Assembly (NCBI GenBank): GCA_024509875.1
Contig: JAMPIV010019850.1
Location: 368,001 to 432,000 of the forward strand
Direction: 5' to 3'
From: Oreohelix idahoensis
Lineage: Eukaryota > Mollusca > Gastropoda > Stylommatophora > Oreohelicidae
DNA: 64,000 bases
This document shows, piece after piece, positions 56,370 through 64,000 of this stretch. Under the pieces are notes generated by a model. It did not search any database, was not told the origin of the DNA, and was given only the letters and a program-made list of their open reading frames with translations. The translations under genes were made by a program, and so were the position numbers. The stretch's first letter is position 1. Each line of letters begins with the position of its first letter.

Positions 56370-58395
56370 GTGTCTGAGGAGAGTGACGGTAATCACAGAT
56401 ACAAAAGGAGTTACAGAGGACGAGAGATGACTAGAAGAATCAAGGAGGAAGGGAGCAAATATAGAAGTAGGAGTAGAGAACGTGAGTACCCAGTATACAA
56501 CCTAAATGAAATACTTGCGAACAGGGCAGAAAGGTGGAGATGTTATGCGAAGATAACGAGTCAGACTAGATGGAGGGAATTGTCAGAGGCGGTAAACGAT
56601 GGAAAGAGAGTAATAAAAATGGCGGCCTTGCCTAAGTCGTGAGGAGACTGTTAGTGGAGGCATTCTCTACCGAACATAACAGAGAACTATAGGGAAATGG
56701 ATAAGAAGTAAGAAGCCATGGAGAAAATGGCAAAGCGAGATTTTGCGGCAGTGGCCGGAGTCTTGTGAAGACTTTGGGGAGAAATCATGTAGGTTGCGGG
56801 ACTTCCTTTCAGCCCGTTAAGTGCGGCGTTTGCCAGACTACAAATGAGAGTCTATTGAGTGTAACCCTCACCGAACATATACAGAAGAAATTCAGACACG
56901 AAGAGACAGAGTGTTGTGGAGAAGGAAAGAACATAAGGTAGCACAAAGAGAGGTTCCAGAGAGGGAACGGACATTGAGAAGCCAAAATAAAGGGACAAAG
57001 ATGAAAAGAGAAGTGAGAAGGCACAGGAACATGATACAGACATAGAGTACTGAAGAATGACAGTGAGAAAAGAAGAAATATGGAGAAACCATGAAACAAA
57101 GTGATGAGGTGAGGACGTAAAAATAGAGTAACGAGAGATAGACATAAGTAGAAAAAGAAGTCAAGTGACAGATCAGCAGCAGAAAAACACGCAAATAGGT
57201 AAAAGCGACAAAATGGTTTAAGATAGGTAAACCCAAGAAGTTTCAAATATTTCCGCGTAGTAGACCGAGGACAGAAGTCTAGTTAGAAAAGGGTGGACAG
57301 GAGGAAAGCAGTTCAGTGTTGCCATGATCGTTAAATGGCTCACGCCATCATAAACTATGTATATAGAAAGACATGACAGAAGACATGTTTAGGCTTTATA
57401 CGAGAGAAGAAAGAGACTAAACAATTCACACCAGGTGTGTGGTGACAGACAATAATAGAATATGATGCGTTTATATCTATGACAATAGGAGTGACTGGAT
57501 GAGTAAAAGGAAATAAACTGTGTATAGATATGTACAGAGTGAGCAGAATGTGAGTGCGAATGACAAGGGTAAGAACAGTCATAAATGTAAAAAGGAATTA
57601 AGGTCACTTAAGGAAAGTGAGGGGAAAAGAGAAATTCCCCAGTTTTGGTATGACGAGATGTCGTAATATAAGAAAAGGATGATATGTGACTGATATGGAA
57701 AAATGAAGACCACTAAAGAAGTGGAAATGTAATCACGTGTCAAAAGCATGTATTAAAACACACAAAAAAATCATGTAACATGAGTAGATAATAGAGGAGA
57801 AAAGGGAAGATAAGTTTTCGTAAATGGGAGGTAAACATTTCTCCCAGGGATAGACAGGGGACGGCATTAGAATGAGACTACGACGACTGAATGGCTTACT
57901 TAGACATGTCGATGACTGAAACGCTCATGCAGACATGTAAAGTGTACATAATAAGACAGGACACGGAGCAGGTTCTGAGTATAGTGAAGAAATGGTAAAA
58001 GAAAACCACACCAGATGTGTGATATATTAAAATGGTTAGCAAATGATGTGCGTGTGAGATAGCAGGGATGAAAGAATGAATGTCAGGAAATAAACTTGTC
58101 GATTGTGAATGAAAGAGATGGAGAAATATATAAATTGTTCTTCATTAGAAATATGAAAGGGAAGGAGATGTGGATGAATGTAGTTATTGCTAGAAGGACG
58201 GGACAAGAACGTTCCCAGTACAAAATAATTATGTTGTGTAAAAAGAAATTCTCCATTGGAGAGATCGAAATTAGTTATGTGTTGAACAAGGGTTGTAACA
58301 GCACATTGCTAAGGATGTTTTTATTTTGTATATATGAAAAGTACAATAGTGTTGGTACAACCATGGAAAAACAGTTTTTCTCCTATGGATAAATA
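56370..58395 (+). pseudogene. Possible gag region of a second retroelement
   Basis: This purine-rich + strand, like the pol region before it, opens with a basic frame (RYKRSYRGREMTRRIKEEGS, SREREYPVYNLNEILANRAE, RWRELSEAVND; 56370-56642) directly after the leader, where gag should be. Further on, broken frames contain QPVKCGVCQTTNESLLSVTL and HEETECCGEG, possibly metal-binding. There is no clear capsid motif. Assignment rests on position and base composition only. Confidence 0.3.
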
Positions 58396-58424
58396 ATTTA
58401 TTTATTTTATTTTATTTTTTTATT

Positions 58425-58456
58425 TTTTTGGGGGGTGGGGGGGGGGGTGGGGGGGA
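58425..58456 (+). repeat. T-run followed by G-run
   Basis: TTTTTTTGGGGGGTGGGGGG and GGGGGTGGGGGGG, a G-rich stretch that could form a quadruplex or mark a polypurine tract. Confidence 0.8.
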
Positions 58457-58459
58457 TAA

Positions 58460-59500
58460 GGAGGTAGATGTGGCAGATAAGGCAATGAATAGTGAAAATC
58501 AGATATAGGAAAGTCTAGATAGAGTAGAAAAAGGGGATGCGCAAATAAGAATGTGCATGAGACGGGGATCGAAAAAGAGGTGAACAGAAATCCGGTTAGG
58601 CACGCTTTTTAGCGGGCAGTCAGAAGCGTGAGTTAGTTAGTGCAAGTCGCACATACCCGACATAGACGAGGGTAGCCATGTTGAAGGCAATACTCAAGTT
58701 GAATGTGTTGTGAAAATTCTCTGACAAGGAGACAAGATTGGATGGTAATTAACCCAACATCATTAAAAGCATAAAATCTTGACTAGGACGGAAGAACGAT
58801 GGAGCATGTTAGGCTCCACACAATATAAAAAAGGTACGTAGAGTGAAATTATTTACATCTATACAGTAGTCTCATTCTTCATCTATGAAAGGGAAAGGAT
58901 TAACCCCGGAGGCGTCCGGTATCACCTACATAACCTGAACCCAGAACGACATGTATCAATAGACACGGATTTGTTAGGAAGGAAGAACAGAGGTAGATAC
59001 TGATAGCCCCTGAACAACCATTGATGGTTAGATATTATAGTAGTTACAATGCTGAACGAGAGTTGAAGAAGGAAGACTGGCGGACCAAGTTTGTAGAGGT
59101 CCAACTTGCAGCAGTGGTCCACACATTGTAAATAAACACTACTTCAGTTGACTGTGGCGTTGTGTCATCGCTCACTGTGTGTGTGTGTGACTGTTGTAAT
59201 CATTCATCATGTCATCGCTAGCTACTGAGGCAAAGAACCTGGGCATGCAAATGGCCAAGTGAGGTAACCATCTGTTAACGCAGGCGGCCACATTATACAC
59301 ATTAGCACTCTCGCACTGTGCTGAGATCCTCCTTGTGTGATCCAAGGGAGAAGATTGGAACACTGATGGAGTTATCTATGTGCAATGAAGATAGTCCTTA
59401 GAACGAAACCAAACCAAGTGGGTGTGGAATACCCACATGTGGCTAATTATTTATTTGTGCTTACTAAATCAGTCTAGCCACTAAACATTGCTGTATATAC
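58460..59500. other. No gene seen
   Basis: It continues the purine-rich bias to about 58620, then ordinary sequence with a short (GT)n at 59178-59190. Confidence 0.4.
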
Positions 59501-59504
59501 TGAA

Positions 59505-59760
59505 AGAGCATAGTGGCAAAGCAGTGTGCTTACTCATCAAGTCAAAGTTACCAAGTTCAAAACCAGGTAGCATCACACTCATGTTAACCCAGCTTTAAAT
59601 GGGTATCTGCATCTGCTCTTAAGTTAGGGAAGGCAAAGACAACAAGGACGGGAACCATCACCCTACCTCAAAGATGTGAGTTAACTAGTCTGTAAGACAT
59701 CATTCCCCTAATACAGTGGTAATATCTGCTATGAGACTTCTTACCCCCTTATTTGTTTCT
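59505..59760 (+). repeat. tRNA-derived SINE, copy 3
   Basis: The head has CATAGTGGCAAAGCAGTGTG CTTACTCATCAAGTCAAAGT with B box AGTTCAAAACC (59552-59562). The central block is AACCCAGCTTTAAATGGGTA TCTGCATCTGCTC, then TTAGGGAAGGCAAAG and the tail CAGTGGTAATATCTGCTATG AGAC, as in copy 1. Confidence 0.8.
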
Positions 59761-59799
59761 ACTTCAAATAGATGAACATAGGTTTGGAACGAAATACAA

Positions 59800-60100
59800 A
59801 TAAATACACTACGCTCAAGCCATGAAATGGTTATAGCTTTTTATTGTTTTTTATTTTTTTACAAAATAATTCATCAAGTTCGCATTTCCCCCTTCTCAAA
59901 ATTCCCCTCAGCCTCCCCCTCTCCCAATGAAATTCACCCTCCAGGTGGAAACACTGCCTCAAAGCAGCATACTTTGGACAAGCACAGAGCATGCCAATTA
60001 GATTAATTTGCTTAAAGAGTTAATGTGCTTTGTGGTGCTTTGTGGTGCTTTGGAATAAAAAAAAGTCAGCGCGACATGACATATTTTGTCGACAACTCTT
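59800..60100. other. No gene seen
   Basis: AT-rich with AATAAA complements near 59844-59860. A minus-strand frame (CPKYAALRQCFHLEGEF) is suggestive of a LINE end but too short to call. Confidence 0.3.
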
Positions 60101-60109
60101 AACTACGGA

Positions 60110-60117
60110 TGACGTCA
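60110..60117. promoter_or_regulatory. CRE-like palindrome
   Basis: TGACGTCA, the consensus cAMP response element, 113 bases upstream of the ORF at 60230. A match of this size is not rare by chance. Confidence 0.3.
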
Positions 60118-60190
60118 GCGGCAGTAACATCTTGGCACGCTTGGAGCAGACTGCTTGGTAACATCTTGAAAACTTGTTTGCCTCCATTTC

Positions 60191-60200
60191 ATATAAAATT
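60191..60200 (+). promoter_or_regulatory. TATA-like box
   Basis: ATATAAAATT lies 30-39 bases before the ATG at 60230, so any 5' UTR would be very short. Confidence 0.3.
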
Positions 60201-60229
60201 CTAAAAAACTACGCCCCGCAAAGTTAACA

Positions 60230-60496
60230 ATGAAGATTGCCGTAGCCTTCAACATCGTCGACAAGCTGATTACAAAATTAGAGGATGGCTACGGCATTCT
60301 GTTAGAAACCATGTATTATGAGTTAGAGAAGGATGGCCAATATGACATCAGCTCTATCTTGCCTACAATCATCTTGCATGGCTTAACAAAGGGAAAGCTG
60401 TATCAAAACAACAGCAGCGACCACTTTTCCGTCACGCGCGACCGAGCAAAGAACGACGAGCTGAGACGCATACGGGAAGAGGCAGCAAGACAGTAG
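60230..60496 (+). CDS. Hypothetical 88-residue protein
   Basis: The ATG sits in AACAATGA context. The sequence is balanced and protein-like: an N-terminal helix (MKIAVAFNIVDKLITKLEDG), YDISSILPTIILHGLTKGKL and a charged C-terminal helix (DRAKNDELRRIREEAARQ). It has no signal peptide or membrane segment. I do not recognise the family. The opposite strand is not open over this length and the local GC content is higher than in the flanks. It could be a small intronless gene, a captured transposon ORF or the first exon of a larger gene. Confidence 0.4.
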   Translation: MKIAVAFNIVDKLITKLEDGYGILLETMYYELEKDGQYDISSILPTIILHGLTKGKLYQNNSSDHFSVTRDRAKNDELRRIREEAARQ

Positions 60497-60499
60497 CTT

Positions 60500-61035
60500 A
60501 GTAAGTAGTTTAGCCTATAGCCTACATCAACAAACATTTTCATGTCCTCACCTGTCTGTTGTCTGCCTGTCTGCCACTTTTTTATGTTTTATGTTTTTAT
60601 TTTAATGGAAAAAAATATCCCGTTCAACCTCCGATGGGTTATAATAAGGATATATATTGTTTTAAATTCCAAATAATATGAACAACTACCAATATGAGAA
60701 AGTGGTATCGCATATGTCAAATCATTGTAAATAGGGACAATCACAATTGTGCTTATAGCCTACGTTAAATAGAAAAAAACAACAAAAAACAAAAACAAAC
60801 AAAAAACAAACCAACAAACAAAATCAAGAAGACAATCTGAACAAGAATAATATTAAAGTGGAGGGGCGTAAAGGCCTGGTGGTTCCAGTTATATAACTGA
60901 CTTTAAGAGATATTTAATTGACTTTCATCTGTTTAAAGTCACATGCATTGTAAGAACATCATCAGACCTTCACATTCCCAGCCACTATATATTAACATTT
61001 GTTCGTGTTAAATATTGTTTGACAATATTATGCAG
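60500..61035. other. No gene seen
   Basis: Includes an A-rich CAAAAAACAAAAACAAACAA stretch (60781-60822) and otherwise AT-rich sequence. Confidence 0.4.
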
Positions 61036-61040
61036 TTCCC

Positions 61041-61405
61041 TAGGTCTGTCTATTCTTAACACCTCTTGTATATTTATAGGTCTGTCTATTCTTAACACCT
61101 CTTCTGTATTTACAGGGCTGTCTATTCTTAACACCTCTTCTATATTTATAGGTCTGTCTATTCTCAACACCTCTTCTACATTTATAGGTCTGTCTATTCT
61201 CAACACCTCTTCTATATTTATAGGTCTGTCTATTCTCAACACCTCTTCTATATTTATAGGTCTGTCTATTCTCAACACCTCTTCTATATTTATAGGTCTG
61301 TCTATTCTCAACACCTCTTCTATATTTACAGGTCTGTCTATTCTTAACACCTCTTCTATATTTACAGGTCTGTCTATTCTTAACACCTCTTCTATATGTA
61401 TAGGT
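61041..61405. repeat. 36-bp minisatellite, about 10 copies
   Basis: GGTCTGTCTATTCTCAACAC CTCTTCTATATTTATA is repeated with a few substitutions (C/T at one site, TATA/TACA). Since 36 is 12 codons, long repetitive frames stay open on both strands (12-residue units); these are not taken as genes. Confidence 0.95.
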
Positions 61406-61472
61406 AAGTTTGATGATTGCAAATAATCTAATATGTAACATTAAATTCTTCTTCTTCTTCTTTGATCCACTG

Positions 61473-62430
61473 TCACTGAGCGTCAGCTCTTGGTGACCTT
61501 GATGCCATTATATGGTACTGCGCAGTTCGTATAAGCTGTTCTGAGCTGCCATACAGTGTATTGTCTATGGACGGGCTGTGTGGTAGCAGGTGGTGTTCTA
61601 CTGTCTCCAACGGGTTAGGGCAGTGTCTACATTTTGCTATATTTTGTGAACTTAGTCTGTTTCTGTGGCAATTTAGTGTAGAGTGGCCTGTTCTCAATCT
61701 GAAGATTTTGGTTTGGTACCTTCGTTCGATATCGTTCATAGCATCTTTCTTATTTGGAGCTGTTTGGTGAATGAAGAGTATTCTTCCTGTTTTAGCCTGT
61801 GCCCACGTGTTCAGCCAAACTTCTTTACAGTTGTTTTTGACTATTTGTTTAACTGTTAACATACTCAGTGGGTGATCAATCTGTGGCATTTTTGCTCCCT
61901 TCTTTGCCAGTCTATCAGCAACTTCATTTAATGTGATGTTTATGTGGCCAGGTATCCATTGCATGTATTTTTCTGTTCCGTATAAGTTCTTAATTTTGTG
62001 GCATGTTTCTTGGACCTTCTGGATAGTACTGATCGAGTTGGTTTTCCAGTTTCCTATTGCCAAGAGGGCAGCCTGCGAGTCTGAGAATACTACAACATCA
62101 TTTGGTTCCATTTCGTCTGATTCAAAGAGTTCAAAAATTCTAGTTAGGGTTTTCTGGATGGCGACTACTTCGGCTTCGTAGTTTGTGCACCAGATACCAC
62201 AGTGACCTGCAATTTTGATGGGTTCTTCTGTACTGGGTGGGATCATTATGGCCCCGTATCCAGCATTTATGACTGCTTTGAAAGCTGACCCGTCTGTGTA
62301 GGCATGGATAATGTCTTCATCGTACTGACAGATGGTTTCCATGGCAAGTGTTTTCAGCAGCGTAGGTATGAGGATTTTATTTGCGGGTTGTAGAAGGTTT
62401 GTACGTATTATTGGTCTTTTTAGTTCTACG
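61473..62430 (-). pseudogene. LINE RNase H and C-terminal region
   Basis: IHAYTDGSAFKAVINAGYGA (first catalytic Asp), NYEAEVVAIQKTL (Glu), VVVFSDSQAALLAIGN (Asp) and QWIPGHINITLNEVADRLAK (His/Asp) are the complete RNase H motif set. After it come a region with TKIFRLRTGHSTLNCHRNRL and a CRHCPNPLETVEHHLLPHS zinc-knuckle-like motif. The frame is intact from 62342 to the stop at 61473, but is joined to RT by a frame change near 62420. Confidence 0.9.
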
Positions 62431-63810
62431 TGAGCGATCTAGTTTCAGTCTGAGTGTTGAGCTAGAAGTGGCTTGCAGGGGTAGAGAGTAATCCATAACT
62501 GAGCGCACATATCCCAAGTACAGTTGTGGTAGGGTGCTCTGATTGGATCCCCAATCAGTGCTTACCAAACGCTTTATGAGGTTTAGCCTTCTAGAGGCCT
62601 TAGCAGTTAGGGACTCAACATGTGTTTTGTATGTGAGTCTGGTATCTAGCTGTATCCTTAGATAAGTCGGATTGTTCTCTTTAGCTAGCTTTGTATCATC
62701 AAGTTTTAAATCCAGTTCTTTCTTTACTGTTTTGTTGCTGAGTGTGAATATAGTGTAGACTGTCTTACTCATGTTGATCACCATTTTCCAGAAGCTGCAG
62801 TAGGTTGTTAGAGCAGCCAATGCACGGTTTAGTTTCTTTGGCAGTTGCAAGTGGGACTTCCCTTCTGCCCAAAAGACTAGGTCATCAGCAAACAAGGCGC
62901 TGGGTAATTCAAGGTAGTCTGCCAGATCGTTTATGTATATGAGGAAGAGGGTGCAGCTTAGGGCCGAGCTTTGTGGGAGGCCTTCTTGGATGGTTCTTTT
63001 CCCTGATGTTGCTCCGTTGACCGTTGTGGAGATGGTTCTATTTGTGAGGAAATCTTTTATTCAACGAAACATTCTTCCTTCTATGCCCATCTTCTGCATC
63101 TTGAAAAATAGACCGTCTCTCCATACTCTGTCATATGCCTGCTTGAGGTCTACGAAAACTGCGGTCACATGATTTTTATCCTGGAAAGCATCGGCAATAT
63201 GTTGTACCAATCGGATTACCTGGTCAACAGTCTGTCTTCCTCTTCTAAATCCTACTTGGTCAGGATGGAGGGCTTTTCCTTTCTCTAACCACCAGTAGAG
63301 GCGTGCATTTATCATACGTTCTGCTATTTTCCCAACGCACGAAGTCAGGGAAATGGGCCGGCAGCTACTGACTTCGCTTGGTGGTTTATCTTTTTTGAGT
63401 ATTGGGATAATGTTAGCCGTTTTCCATCCTGTAGGTACAGTGCTACGTCTCCACGTCTTGTTTATGAATTCCAGGATCGTCAGCAAGCCTTTTCCCCCAA
63501 GTTTGACTATCATGTCGTTGGTAACCTGGTCTGGCCCCGGTGCTTTTTTGGGTTTGGTCTTTAGGAGACTGGATTGCAATTCAGCTAGAGTAAATTCCTG
63601 ATCAAAGATGCTGTCCACGGCCTTGTGTGCTTTTAGCATGCGTTCTGTAAGTGTCTTGATGGCTTTATCTAGATTGGCTCTTTTGTATGTTTTATTGACT
63701 TCAGCAAAGAATCGATTTAGGACTCGTGCTTTCCCTCTGTTGGAGGTAGCTGTGTTACTGTTTGGAAGTTTTATAGGGATTGGGTTTCTCTTCTGGGATG
63801 TCCCTGCCAT
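62377..63810 (-). pseudogene. LINE reverse transcriptase
   Basis: KPKKAPGPDQVTNDMIVKLG, TGWKTANIIPILKKDKPPSE, SSCRPISLTSCVGKIAERMI, PDQVGFRRGRQTVDQVIRLV and VTAVFVDLKQAYDRVWRDGL (first Asp) are standard LINE RT blocks. After a stop at 63061, EGLPQSSALSCTLFLIYIND and LFADDLVFWAEG (catalytic DD) follow, then the thumb (YLRIQLDTRLTYKTHV). One stop and two frame changes inactivate it; otherwise it is well preserved. Confidence 0.9.
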
Positions 63811-64000
63811 GTTGTCAATGTTTCCATGCTTTCTTCCCTTCTTTATTTAGGTCTAGGTTTTCGCATTTTTCTTTCCAGGTTTCCATTTTGGCTTTTCTGC
63901 TCGCTAGCTTAACCTGTGCAGTGAGTCTGTTGTATGTGGTTTTGTTTTCACGGCTAGGATTTTTCTGAGCGATTTTCCGTGCCTTGCGTCTTAGTTGTAC

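Larger units (their letters stand above)
61446..64000 (-). mobile_element. LINE with RT and RNase H, 3' part
   Basis: A minus-strand non-LTR retrotransposon that continues past the window end. The 3' terminus is GTGGATCAAAGAAGAAGAAG AAGAA, a (GAA)n tail almost immediately after the stop codon. The domain order RT then RNase H fits the I/LOA-like group of LINEs. The endonuclease is outside the window. Upstream of the RT a basic linker frame reads to the window edge with a one-base shift near 63815. Confidence 0.85.

Noticed and set aside
56809..57246. Leu/Phe/Ser-rich minus-strand frames as a membrane protein
   Set aside because: They are the complement of a purine-rich retroelement strand; composition alone explains the hydrophobicity, and several frames are open at once.
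59900..60030. LINE C terminus (CPKYAALRQCF) on the minus strand
   Set aside because: The match is one short block with no flanking RT motif or tail, so it is too weak to list as a feature.

Overview
This is a stretch of animal (eukaryotic) nuclear DNA. It has long AT-rich intergenic or intronic sequence, GT/AG splice signals, tRNA-derived SINEs, several LINE families, DNA transposons of three superfamilies, an LTR retrotransposon and many minisatellites. No operon, Shine-Dalgarno pattern or prokaryotic gene order is visible. The mix of repeats suits an invertebrate, possibly a lophotrochozoan such as a mollusc, but nothing in the window fixes the species.

The only convincing host genes are scattered exons of a thioredoxin-fold family. 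A C-terminal exon opens the window (+, 1-231). On the minus strand an N-terminal exon at 44.3 kb pairs in phase with a C-terminal exon at 29.3 kb. A second N-terminal exon at 22.2 kb pairs with a damaged C-terminal exon at 7.8 kb. Both pairs, the sequence upstream of the N-terminal exons and part of the intron (18.8-19.7 kb against 36.5-38.7 kb) match each other at an offset of about 22 kb. I read this as a tandem duplication of one gene, later filled with transposons. A possible signal-peptide exon lies at 20.3 kb.

Region by region: 0-5 kb has a SINE, LINE fragments and a solo LTR (5-bp target duplication) inside a LINE. 5-6 kb is a 28-bp satellite. 6.2-7.2 kb is an inverted SINE pair. 10.3-12.8 kb is an AT microsatellite followed by about 2 kb of almost pure C and A. 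15-20 kb holds LINE fragments. 22.86-25.08 kb is a CACTA-type DNA transposon with 13-bp terminal inverted repeats and a decayed protein gene. 26-28 kb is minisatellites and nested LINEs. 29.6-31.3 kb is a 47-bp satellite. 31.5-33.8 kb has two LINE insertions with clear target duplications and a pogo-like MITE. 37.2-38.5 kb is a Tc1/mariner element with one frameshift.

46-58 kb is a degraded Gypsy-like LTR retrotransposon on the + strand: LTR-like repeat, primer binding site, protease, reverse transcriptase, RNase H, partly deleted integrase, then a further ORF carrying a DEK C-terminal-type domain. A third LTR-like repeat with its own primer binding site follows, so two elements appear to be joined head to tail. 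The window ends inside a minus-strand LINE with reverse transcriptase and RNase H domains and a (GAA)n tail.

The two observations most worth follow-up are the CACTA termini around an otherwise unclassified multicopy-type protein, and the DEK-C domain in the post-pol ORF of the Gypsy element.
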